DNA of 64,000 nt, taken from NCBI GenBank assembly GCA_913055685.1, contig CAJXKC010000001.1, positions 744,001-808,000 of the forward strand, read 5' to 3'. The DNA comes from an uncultured Flavobacteriales bacterium. Lineage in GTDB: Bacteria; Bacteroidota; Bacteroidia; Flavobacteriales; Schleiferiaceae. The position numbers and the translations under genes are program-made. The notes beneath the pieces were generated by a model. That model made no database searches, was not told the DNA's origin, and worked only from the letters and a program-made list of their open reading frames with translations. Of the stretch, positions 14,371 to 21,587 are shown one piece after another (the stretch's first letter is position 1; the number at the start of each line of letters is the position of its first letter).

Positions 14371-14916
14371 TTATTTTTTTCTAAATGCTTTCTCCAACTC
14401 TTCTGACTCGATAATGTACTTGGTTATCTCTTTGTCAATCTTGTCAAGAAGTTTTAAGTCCGCTGGGTTGTTGATAAATCTAATCATGTCTTCATGGTTT
14501 ATGTAATATCCTTTCAATTCATTTCCCTTAAAAAAGTACAGAATGTCAAACTCATAATAAAAGTGGTCGCTGTCAAATTCCCAATAATTTCGAGGTGGGG
14601 TCATTCCTTTCTCATGGACGGAAAAGTCGTATTTGAGTAATTTCTCTTTACAGTCATTATTTAAGTCGAACCGACAGACGATTTCATTTTCAAATTCTAC
14701 AAGTCCAAGTTCTTTTAATTCCCAATTCTCAAAAAAATCAAGGCCGTTTGGAGAAAGGTCTTTAGTCTCTAGAACTTCCGCAAATCCAAAGCTGTCTGAA
14801 ATTTGAAAGAAATAGTCGTTGAGGAGAGTTCTCCAAATTTCATCTGGAATTCCGTCCCATGATGGAAAGAATTCTCCATTTAATTTAATTGTATTTAGAA
14901 ATAACTTGTCGTTCAT
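14371..14916 (-). CDS. Hypothetical protein, copy 1 of a duplicated cassette gene (cassette 1)
   Basis: The first cassette next to the recombinase encodes a 181-residue unknown, nearly identical to the cassette 8 product (9356..9901) along its whole length. It is acidic, rich in Phe and Tyr (DSDHFYYEFDILYFFKGNELKGYYINHEDMI) and likely cytosolic. The ATG lies 14 bp inside the cassette boundary. Being first in the array, it should be the most strongly expressed from a cassette promoter. The function is unknown. Confidence 0.78.
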   Translation of the reverse strand: MNDKLFLNTIKLNGEFFPSWDGIPDEIWRTLLNDYFFQISDSFGFAEVLETKDLSPNGLDFFENWELKELGLVEFENEIVCRFDLNNDCKEKLLKYDFSVHEKGMTPPRNYWEFDSDHFYYEFDILYFFKGNELKGYYINHEDMIRFINNPADLKLLDKIDKEITKYIIESEELEKAFRKK

Positions 14917-14929
14917 TTTTTCAGCTTGC

Positions 14930-15055
14930 AGCTAACTAGTTTTTATTCAAAGCTAAGTTGCTTTATATCTGCCAAAAAATTGGGATAAACCCAGAAAGGG
15001 ATTGGGGATAAGAAGCAGCTCAGATTTCAAAAATAGGCAATCGCGATGAATTACC
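14930..15055 (-). other. Candidate attI region
   Basis: This is the non-coding stretch between the recombinase stop and the first cassette. Cassette 1 begins at box agctaac (14930..14936). On the recombinase side of the crossover the sequence no longer resembles an attC, which is the definition of an attI/cassette junction. A second similar box, GCTAAGTTGC, occurs at 14952..14961 and might be a recombinase binding arm. The attI call is an inference from position. Confidence 0.6.
14948..14976 (-). promoter_or_regulatory. Candidate cassette promoter (Pc) in the attI region
   Basis: On the minus strand TTTG (14973..14976) and TAGCTTTG (14948..14955) are separated by 17 bp, which fits the Bacteroidota sigma-A promoter (TTTG/TTG, 17-23 bp, TAnnTTTG). 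Transcription would start near 14941 and read straight into cassette 1 and the array. Prediction only. Confidence 0.45.
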
Positions 15056-16204
15056 TTAGTCGAGTTGCAAGTCGTCAAAGGGACTTTTCACCTTTTGCAG
15101 CGTTTTGGTGCTTACATGGGTGTAAATTTCCGTGGTTTTACTGCTGCTATGCCCTAAAAGTTCTTGCACCAAGCGTAAGTCTGTTCCGGACTCCAGCAAG
15201 TGGGTAGCGAAACTATGCCGCAGCATATGTGAGAATACCGGTCTTTCGATGCCACAGCGCTCGGCAGCGGCTTTTAATATGGCATTGATGCTACTTGCAG
15301 AATATTGTTTTCCACCCGGACCAGGAATTAGATAGTGTTTCGGTCGAAAATGGATCAAATAGGAATTGATTAAAGCCAAAATTCCATCCGAAAGGGGTAA
15401 GCGACGATCCTTGCTGCCTTTGCTTTGGATGATATGTAAAACCTTGCGTTCAAAATGAATGTCGCTAACTTTCAAACGAAGTAGTTCGCCTACCCGCAGG
15501 CCGCAGGCGTATTGTAAAGAAATGGCCAAACGGTGCTTTTCGTTGCTAATACCTCGTAACATCTGCTCAATTTCCGATTGACTAAAAACCTTGGGGAGCT
15601 TCTTTTCTTTACGCGGACTTTCGATTCGGTCTAGGTCCAGTTGTCTTTGTAAACGCTTGCTGTAGAAAAGCTTAAGCGCACTAATAAACTGCCTTTGGGT
15701 GCTTACCGTGTACTGATGGGCTACAAAGAAATTGTGGATGAATTTGTTGAGGTCATCGTTGTTTAATAGGTCCAAGTCTTCTTGCTCAAAATGGGCTAGA
15801 AAAATAGTGAGCATCGACTCATAGGTTTTAATCGTGCTCTCGGCATAATGACGCACTCGCAATAGTCGTTGGTATTCCTCAAATTCTTTGCTGTGTTTCG
15901 GGGGGACTTTTCGAACTATTGTTGGCTTTTGCTGACTGCGACGATTTAGCTCAATCTGTAAAGAAAGGTCTTCTTCGCGCTCCTGGCGGAAGGCTTCGTA
16001 ATTTACATAGCCATGCGGTTTTAAGTAATTGAAAAGTTCCTGGATGACCCCAGGTCGATATTGAGTGTACCAGATCTTACGCTCTAGGTAATAGCGGCAA
16101 GGGAAGGCTTTTACGAGGTCTTTCGTGGCCATGTCGAAGGGAAAAAGTACGGCCACCTTCAATTGATCTTGAAGGTAGAGCTTCTGAAGGGTAAAGGTGA
16201 TCAT
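15056..16204 (-). CDS. Tyrosine recombinase, likely cassette integrase
   Basis: A 382-residue tyrosine recombinase. A core-binding (SAM-like) domain spans about residues 105-190, and a catalytic domain about 205-375 holds R237 (CGLRVGE), K262/K265 (SKGSKDR), H326-x-x-R329 (HMLRHSF), H352 (LGHSS) and Y361 (IYTHV). The tail VKSPFDDL resembles the VRSPLDAL end of IntI1. The roughly 30-40 residue insert found in IntI before the HxxR motif is missing, and about 100 residues of unknown type are added at the N-terminus (FPFDMATKDLVKAFPCRYYLERKIWYTQ region). The gene lies next to the first cassette and points the same way as the cassettes. It could instead be an unrelated XerC/D-like recombinase. Confidence 0.85.
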   Translation of the reverse strand: MITFTLQKLYLQDQLKVAVLFPFDMATKDLVKAFPCRYYLERKIWYTQYRPGVIQELFNYLKPHGYVNYEAFRQEREEDLSLQIELNRRSQQKPTIVRKVPPKHSKEFEEYQRLLRVRHYAESTIKTYESMLTIFLAHFEQEDLDLLNNDDLNKFIHNFFVAHQYTVSTQRQFISALKLFYSKRLQRQLDLDRIESPRKEKKLPKVFSQSEIEQMLRGISNEKHRLAISLQYACGLRVGELLRLKVSDIHFERKVLHIIQSKGSKDRRLPLSDGILALINSYLIHFRPKHYLIPGPGGKQYSASSINAILKAAAERCGIERPVFSHMLRHSFATHLLESGTDLRLVQELLGHSSSKTTEIYTHVSTKTLQKVKSPFDDLQLD

Positions 16205-16321
16205 AGCCCAAAACTAGGGGCTAAAGGACATTGGTCGAGCGCTTCAAATATTTAAAAATTGATTAGAACTTAAAGGCGAAAACTCGCGCTAGCGCAAAGA
16301 TGTTAACTGGTTTTAGGACTT

Positions 16322-16370
16322 TAGTCGAACCGATGACCTCCCCGAATGCTTTCGGGGCGCTCTAGTCAGT
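16322..16370 (-). pseudogene. tRNA-like remnant
   Basis: The stretch agtcgaaccgatgacctc is identical to the T-arm and variable region of the neighbouring tRNA-Ala, followed by a CCCGAATGCTTTCGGGG hairpin in place of the anticodon arm, then gcgctctagtcag, like the D-arm side. The acceptor stem halves are absent. It cannot be a working tRNA; it looks like a decayed or rearranged tRNA copy. Confidence 0.65.
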
Positions 16371-16375
16371 TTTAA

Positions 16376-16412
16376 AAATAAAAATCCCGAACCTAAGGGA
16401 GGATCGGGATTA
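16376..16412 (-). terminator. Rho-independent terminator after tRNA-Ala
   Basis: On the minus strand an ATCCCGA / TCGGGAT stem is followed by TTTTTATTTTTA. It lies directly downstream of the tRNA. Confidence 0.75.
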
Positions 16413-16419
16413 AAGATGT

Positions 16420-16492
16420 GGAGCATATCGGAGTCGAACCGATGACCTCTACACTGCCAGTGTAGCGCTCTAGCCAGCTGAGCTAATGCCCC
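16420..16492 (-). tRNA. tRNA-Ala(GGC)
   Basis: A 73-nt cloverleaf on the minus strand. It has an acceptor GGGGCAT / ATGCTCC with one G-U pair, a D-arm AGCTCAGCTGGCTAGAGC, an anticodon arm CTACA-CTGGCAG-TGTAG with anticodon GGC, and a T-arm ATCGGTTCGACTCCGAT. The CCA end is not encoded. Confidence 0.95.
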
Positions 16493-16538
16493 AAAATTGG
16501 GAGGGCAAATATAGATTATTTTTCGATTTTCGAATAGC

Positions 16539-17639
16539 CTAGGAGATTTTATTAACGATATAGTCTAGGTCCACGTTTTCCTCAATAAGGTCAATCGCAC
16601 GTTTAATTTTCCAGGGGGTATCGCGGTTAATTTTCACCTCTATGCGGGATACTTTTAACACTACGCCATAGGTGTCTAATTCGGTTTGCACTAAGGGGGT
16701 TTCGTATTCGTCGATGATCTCATTGGTTTCATCCGAAATATCCCCTTCGCCACAAACTATGATGCCACTTAATGGCCAGCGTTCGATTTCGGCTTCTTCA
16801 TGAATTTCCATGATCCGCTCAATGGTAGCGTCCAAGCGGGCTTTGTCTACCACCAATAATAGATTTTTCCTTTTCTCGAGCTTACTGCGATCTAAAACGG
16901 TTCCGGCTAGGACATCGGCCACCTTGTTTTTGGTAGCCTGCGGATTGGCAATTAACTTTCCTTCTACCGCCTTTATTACCGTTGACATTACCGGATAGGC
17001 CAGGGTGCGGTCATAGGGGACCATGCCCAATAAGGGAATGCCCACACTATCGAGGTATTTCTTTAAATAAGGGCGAATCTTCTCAATTTTATCCTCCCGA
17101 ACTTTATTGATGATAATGCCGAGAATGGGCACTTTTTCCTCTCTAAAAAGAGAGATACACATATTAATCATGTCTATGGTAGAACCTACTCCTCCTTCGG
17201 CAATAAAAATCACCTGAGCATCGAGCATTTTTGCTACCCGGGCATTACTTAGGTTTACCACGCTTCCTACTCCGGGATGTCCAGTTCCCTCATGGATGGT
17301 AAGCTCCTTCCTGCTTTCTAGAGCCTGTTTGGCTTTTATTATTTTCTCTTCGTAGTTAAAGTCTTCTGGATGATCGATAAAATCGGTGGTCGCTCCCGAA
17401 CCTAGTATTACGGGTGAGTGAATTTCGGGATGCAGATCAAACTGGATTAAGTCGGAGAATAGTATGGTGTCCTTATCCACCTTAAGGTCGTTGAGGTCCA
17501 CAAATTGTTGCCCCACCGGTTTGCAATAGCCAATGTCGATACCTAGCCTTTGCAAGCAGTAGGCAAGACCAAGGGTTGAGGTAGTTTTGCCAACATGCTG
17601 TCTTGAGGCAGCTACATAGAGGGTTTGGTATTTTTTCAT
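16539..17639 (-). CDS. BioD/PTA-like P-loop ATPase with DRTGG domain
   Basis: A 366-residue cytosolic protein. The N-terminal domain (about 1-195) is a dethiobiotin-synthetase-like P-loop fold with SRQHVGKTTS (12-21) as Walker A and ITIHEGTGHPGVGS-type and IFIAEGGVGSTIDM segments. The middle (about 208-320) is a DRTGG domain (YDRTLAYPVMSTVIKAVEG). This pair of domains is found at the N-terminus of long phosphotransacetylases and in stand-alone proteins such as this one. It probably acts as a regulatory or sensor ATPase; the acetyltransferase domain itself is absent. Substrate unknown. Confidence 0.82.
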   Translation of the reverse strand: MKKYQTLYVAASRQHVGKTTSTLGLAYCLQRLGIDIGYCKPVGQQFVDLNDLKVDKDTILFSDLIQFDLHPEIHSPVILGSGATTDFIDHPEDFNYEEKIIKAKQALESRKELTIHEGTGHPGVGSVVNLSNARVAKMLDAQVIFIAEGGVGSTIDMINMCISLFREEKVPILGIIINKVREDKIEKIRPYLKKYLDSVGIPLLGMVPYDRTLAYPVMSTVIKAVEGKLIANPQATKNKVADVLAGTVLDRSKLEKRKNLLLVVDKARLDATIERIMEIHEEAEIERWPLSGIIVCGEGDISDETNEIIDEYETPLVQTELDTYGVVLKVSRIEVKINRDTPWKIKRAIDLIEENVDLDYIVNKIS

Positions 17640-17734
17640 CTGCTAGGGCTTTATTCAAAGCTATGAAGCTTTTTTTATCTCTATTCCTTTTTTGGGAATT
17701 TTTGCAAGCCGCTTTTTTGCGCGACCTTTAGCGC

Positions 17735-19111
17735 ATGGAAATGACATGGGAAAATTGTTTTAGTCCGGAGCGCTATGGCGATGACCGCTTGCCAAAAGAT
17801 GCCCGCTCGGTTTACGAACGCGACTACGACCGTATTATCTTTTCTTCTTCTTTTCGCCGTTTGCAAAACAAGACTCAGGTTTTCCCCCTTCCCGAAAGGG
17901 TGTTTGTGCACAATCGCCTTACGCACTCTCTGGAAGTTGCCAGTGTGGGTCGGTCCTTAGGAATGATCGTGGGCGAAGCTTTGGCAGAACTGCCTGCCCT
18001 TGCAAATAATCCTTTGGCTCAAGACTTTTACCGCAATCAGCTGAAGTCGGTCATTTCAGCGGCTTGCCTAGCTCATGATTTGGGCAACCCAGCCTTCGGA
18101 CATTCAGGGGAGGAAGCCATTTCCAAGTATTTCCTCGATCGTCAGAATGATCAAGGATTTAGAGCGGCATTCAGTGATGCTGAATGGGAGGATTTAATCT
18201 CTTTTGAAGGAAATGCAAATGCCTTGCGATTATTGAGCCGGCAGTTTAATGGTCGCCTAAAGGGAGGCCAGCAGGTGACCTATACCACTTTGGCCAGCAT
18301 TTTAAAATATCCTTGCGAAAGCTTAGCTAGAGATAAGACCAAAGGAAAACACCGTAGCAAATACGGTTACTTTCAAAGTGATAAAGCGGTTTTTGAAACC
18401 TTGGTGGAGAAGCTTCCATTTCGAAAAGACAGCGATCAGCCCTTGGCTTATTTTCGCCATCCTTTCGTATTCTTAGTAGAAGCAGCAGATGATATTTGTT
18501 ACAGCATAATCGATTACGAAGATGCCCACCGATTGGGAATCCTCACTTATGCCGAGGTTCGGGAAGATTTTATGGCTTTGCTAGAGGCCGATCCTAATAC
18601 AGATATTTCCAGGGTACATCGTAATTTGGAGAACCTGCGGGAAGATAAGAATGAGTCGGTTGCCTATTTACGGGCCAAGGTTATAAACCTCCTGGTTCAA
18701 GCTTGTGCCGATGCTTTTTTGGCTCATGCCGATGATTTATTGCAGGCCAATTTCAAAAGCTCCTTGCTCTCCAGCTTAGAGCCCTTCCAAAAAGCCTTAA
18801 GTCGGATTGAAAAGAAATCGATAGGCCGAATTTACAGTCACGAATCGGTGATGAAAATTGAGCTGGCGGGCTTTAAGATTATGAGCGGCTTAATTGAAGA
18901 CTTTGTAGAGGCAGCACTTATGCCCGCCAAATTGAGGCAAAAGCGACATCAGAAAATTTTGGCTTTAATCCCCTATCAGTACATCTTTAAGGAAGAAGAT
19001 AGTCCTTATGAAAAGGTGATGAGTATTTTGGATTTCGTATCCGGTATGACCGATAATTATGCTTTAGAACTCTACCGTAATCTTCGGGGAATTTCGGTGC
19101 CGGGCATTTAA
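17735..19111 (+). CDS. dgt: dGTP triphosphohydrolase family protein
   Basis: A 458-residue HD-domain dNTPase. The N-terminus carries SSFRRLQNKTQVF (38-50) and the metal site: H64 in RLTHSLEVA, and H114-D115 in CLAHDLGNPAFGHSGE. The second half has YDAHRLG-type and DFVSGMTDNYALELY sequence with a distal Asp of the HD site. The family converts dNTPs (classically dGTP) to nucleoside and triphosphate, which can limit dNTP pools and phage replication. It converges with batE, overlapping by 4 bp at the stop codons. Confidence 0.93.
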   Translation: MEMTWENCFSPERYGDDRLPKDARSVYERDYDRIIFSSSFRRLQNKTQVFPLPERVFVHNRLTHSLEVASVGRSLGMIVGEALAELPALANNPLAQDFYRNQLKSVISAACLAHDLGNPAFGHSGEEAISKYFLDRQNDQGFRAAFSDAEWEDLISFEGNANALRLLSRQFNGRLKGGQQVTYTTLASILKYPCESLARDKTKGKHRSKYGYFQSDKAVFETLVEKLPFRKDSDQPLAYFRHPFVFLVEAADDICYSIIDYEDAHRLGILTYAEVREDFMALLEADPNTDISRVHRNLENLREDKNESVAYLRAKVINLLVQACADAFLAHADDLLQANFKSSLLSSLEPFQKALSRIEKKSIGRIYSHESVMKIELAGFKIMSGLIEDFVEAALMPAKLRQKRHQKILALIPYQYIFKEEDSPYEKVMSILDFVSGMTDNYALELYRNLRGISVPGI

Positions 19112-19851
19112 TAAATCGCCTCTAGGCTTCCTTTGGGCAACCAGCCAATTTTCCCATCGATCAAGCGAATTTTTGTCCAGCTCTCATATTCATCAACCCG
19201 CACTACCTTGGTGCCAGCATGTAGAATAAAGAGATCTTCAGCCTCGGTACCCGGACCACTTTTTACGTAGGCCGACTCACTCATTACGATTAGGGCCGGG
19301 TGTTGCTCGAGGTGGGCCTGATGTTGGAAAGCCATCCACGCCGAAAATAAGCCCAAGACGGAAAGACTTAGGGCTAAAATGAAGCCAATCCGTTTACGAC
19401 TGCTTAAGAAATAAAGGCCAATTCCGAGGCTAGCCACGAATAATAAAATAATGGCGATTATCGCCCAGGTACTAGGACTAAAGGCCAGTAATATTCCAAA
19501 GCGAAAAGCTTTAAATAAATTTGGAGGTAAGGCCTCAAAACGATCAATCCGTTTTTGTTCGGCTAGTTTTAAATTATGTAGAATTTCTTCATCCTTCGGC
19601 GCAAGGTGCAGGGCTTTTTCATAGTTCAAAATAGCCGGAGCTAAGGCTCCTAATTTATAATGTGCATTGGCCAAATTATAGTAGAGGGCCGCACTTTCAT
19701 AACCGCTGTTAACAATGCTGTCGTAGCGCTGAATCGCTTCCTCGTAGGCTCCAGCCTGATAGGCACTATTGGCTTTTTGAAAAGCTTCGTTTTGGGCATT
19801 AGCCATTAGGCCTAAACCAAGGAAAAGCAGACTGTATAAAAGCTTCATCAT
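19108..19851 (-). CDS. batE: BatE: TPR protein with SH3-like tail
   Basis: A 247-residue protein with a signal peptide (KLLYSLLFLGLGLMANAQ), TPR repeats (about 22-95: AYEEAIQRYDSIVNSGYESAALYYNLANAHYKLG), two membrane helices (about 128-150 and 157-175), and a bacterial SH3 domain at the end (SAYVKSGPGTEAEDLFILHAGTKVVRVDEYESWTKIRL). This layout is the usual last gene of Bat operons. It overlaps batD by 4 bp and is thus translationally coupled. Confidence 0.85.
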   Translation of the reverse strand: MMKLLYSLLFLGLGLMANAQNEAFQKANSAYQAGAYEEAIQRYDSIVNSGYESAALYYNLANAHYKLGALAPAILNYEKALHLAPKDEEILHNLKLAEQKRIDRFEALPPNLFKAFRFGILLAFSPSTWAIIAIILLFVASLGIGLYFLSSRKRIGFILALSLSVLGLFSAWMAFQHQAHLEQHPALIVMSESAYVKSGPGTEAEDLFILHAGTKVVRVDEYESWTKIRLIDGKIGWLPKGSLEAIY

Positions 19852-21587
19852 AATTGCTTTTCAATTTCGGTTAGTACTTGGGCGGTCTCCTCGTAGTCAT
19901 TTCGCGCTGCCTCGGCTTTTAAACCGGTAAAGCGAGCTAACTCCGACTGTTGCAGCAGTTTCATTACTTTCCCAATAAGGCTTGCGTCTACATTCCTAGC
20001 CTGCAGCTGAGCTTCCAGCTCATCTTTAGTAAGATTGCTCTTGCTTAGTTTAAGCTTGTCTTCAAAATATCCGAGGATTGCGGTTTCCAATTCCGAATAA
20101 AAGACCTCTGGTTGATTTTCTTTTAAAGCTTTTTGTGCCTTCGAAAGTCGTTTTCGCGCCACTTTTGCCGCTCTTTGCACTTTTAATAAATCCCCCTGCT
20201 CGCTTTCCTTGCGTTTACGATACCAGAAGAATAGGCTACCCAAGGCAATTAAGAAGGGAAGGCTAAACAGGCTCCAGAAGAGAGCTGAACCTAAAAATTG
20301 CTCACCAATTTTATGCCAGTTGGCTTTGGTTTTAATGAAGAGGATTTCCTTATTGATGAAGTCGACTTGCTCACTTTCCTTCGGACTCATGATGCCACTT
20401 TGCTTTTCTTGGGGCGCCAAGGTTCCTCCATTTACTTTTATGCTAAAGGCATCGCTCTGAAGACGAATGTATTTTTCTTGCTTCGGGTCGAAATAGGAGA
20501 ACTCGATCGGGTCTATTTTATATTCCCCGCCATAACGAGGCACCAGCAGGTATTCTATCGTTTTAGAACCGCGCATGCCATAGGTCCCCACACTGCTGTT
20601 TTCTTTAATCTCCGGATCAAAAACCTCGAAAGCATTAGGGAACTCAATTTTAGGCAGTTCGGCCAGTTTTATATTTCCGGTACCTTCAATTTTAACCCGC
20701 AAACTTAAACTACCATCGGTGTCTATTTCATCTTCACTAATCTCAGCTTGCAAGCTAAACTGACCTACCGCGCCACTAAAGTTTGTGGGCCTTCCTTTAC
20801 TGGGTAAGGGCAGTACCTCTATAGTTGGAAAGGTGGCACTTAAATCACGGTTTTCCGTTCTATTGACCCGAAAACCAAAAATATCGCGCTGGCGGGAGGG
20901 TACTCGCACCGGGATGGTCATTTGAATGCTGCCAATTTCCATTTTTCCCGTTTGCTGTGGAATGAGCACCATTTTACGTAAATCTGCGCTGTAATAGCGG
21001 TTGCCATTTACGTACTCCTCTTGCGTTTCAATCCGGTTTTGCTCGATAAACTCTTTATAAAAACCGGTAAAGTCGGGTTCTTCCTGAAAGCTATGTTGGA
21101 ATACCTCATTGCGGAAGTAAAGCCGGTAATTGGCATAAAAAGGTTCGCCCTGATAGACTTTTCGATCGGAAACATAGGCCTTAAGGAATACGTCTTTTGG
21201 TCCTTCTTGCGCCTGACTCTTCTTTTCAACCACCTTAATGGTGATTGGCTCCGTGCGGTAGGTCCGGCCCTCGACTTTAATGAAGGCAGGGTCTATAGTG
21301 TATTCACCTAATTTGGATGCTCTGAGCATGTAAGAGTAGGTGAGGTTAAAGCGTGTGCCGGTATTATCCATAAAAGTACTTACGGAGGTATTGGGACCGC
21401 TTAAAACCTGCAGGCCATGAAATGGGGGCGCTTTAAAATCCTCGCCTTGCTGGTTTACTTTGAATTCGACCACAAAGCGCTCACCTAGGCCCACTTCCTT
21501 CTGATTAACCGAAGCCTTAAAGCTCACCTGCGCGAGGCTAGTAGAGCCTAGCAGTAAAAAGCTTACTATGGAAAGAAAGTATTTCAT
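19848..21587 (-). CDS. batD: BatD: aerotolerance membrane protein
   Basis: A 579-residue exported, membrane-anchored protein. It has a signal peptide (1-19), a long periplasmic beta-rich region in repeated Ig-like modules (about 20-430: VSFKASVNQKEVGLGERFVVEFKVN, DVFLKAYVSDRKVYQGEPFYANYRL, QFSLQAEISEDEIDTDGSLSLRVKIEGTGNI), a single membrane helix (about 437-456) and a cytosolic helical tail. These are the hallmarks of BatD (DUF11-like). It shares one base with batC. The Bat proteins are thought to form a MoxR-dependent VWA complex at the inner membrane. Confidence 0.9.
   Translation of the reverse strand: MKYFLSIVSFLLLGSTSLAQVSFKASVNQKEVGLGERFVVEFKVNQQGEDFKAPPFHGLQVLSGPNTSVSTFMDNTGTRFNLTYSYMLRASKLGEYTIDPAFIKVEGRTYRTEPITIKVVEKKSQAQEGPKDVFLKAYVSDRKVYQGEPFYANYRLYFRNEVFQHSFQEEPDFTGFYKEFIEQNRIETQEEYVNGNRYYSADLRKMVLIPQQTGKMEIGSIQMTIPVRVPSRQRDIFGFRVNRTENRDLSATFPTIEVLPLPSKGRPTNFSGAVGQFSLQAEISEDEIDTDGSLSLRVKIEGTGNIKLAELPKIEFPNAFEVFDPEIKENSSVGTYGMRGSKTIEYLLVPRYGGEYKIDPIEFSYFDPKQEKYIRLQSDAFSIKVNGGTLAPQEKQSGIMSPKESEQVDFINKEILFIKTKANWHKIGEQFLGSALFWSLFSLPFLIALGSLFFWYRKRKESEQGDLLKVQRAAKVARKRLSKAQKALKENQPEVFYSELETAILGYFEDKLKLSKSNLTKDELEAQLQARNVDASLIGKVMKLLQQSELARFTGLKAEAARNDYEETAQVLTEIEKQL

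Larger units (their letters stand above)
1056..16204 (-). mobile_element. Integron-like gene cassette array with a tyrosine recombinase
   Basis: The region holds 17 consecutive units (cassettes), each made of one short gene or gene pair followed by an attC-like imperfect palindrome, read on the minus strand from the recombinase at 15056..16204 down to about 1056. Cassette limits inferred from the AA^C (top strand) crossover points are: C1 14236..14935, C2 12899..14235, C3 12059..12898, C4 11312..12058, C5 10888..11311, C6 10389..10887, C7 9920..10388, C8 9222..9919, C9 8499..9221, C10 7696..8498, C11 7167..7695, C12 5702..7166, C13 4884..5701, C14 2978..4883 (with an IS), C15 2207..2977, C16 1493..2206, C17 below 1493. 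The recombinase lies at the newest end. Its link to the array is inferred from position; the attC/cassette structure is seen directly. Confidence 0.88.

Noticed and set aside
15056-16204. Recombinase as the housekeeping XerC or XerD
   Set aside because: It has about 100 extra N-terminal residues, and its position beside an attC array is not that of a dif recombinase; still the alternative is kept open in the feature entry.
17681-17926. Minus-strand open frame over the start of dgt
   Set aside because: It overlaps the conserved N-terminus of dgt and shows no domain.
17735-19111. dGTPase gene as a phage defence system
   Set aside because: Some dNTPases act in defence, but this one is a common core-genome member with no defence neighbours; it lies outside the cassette array.
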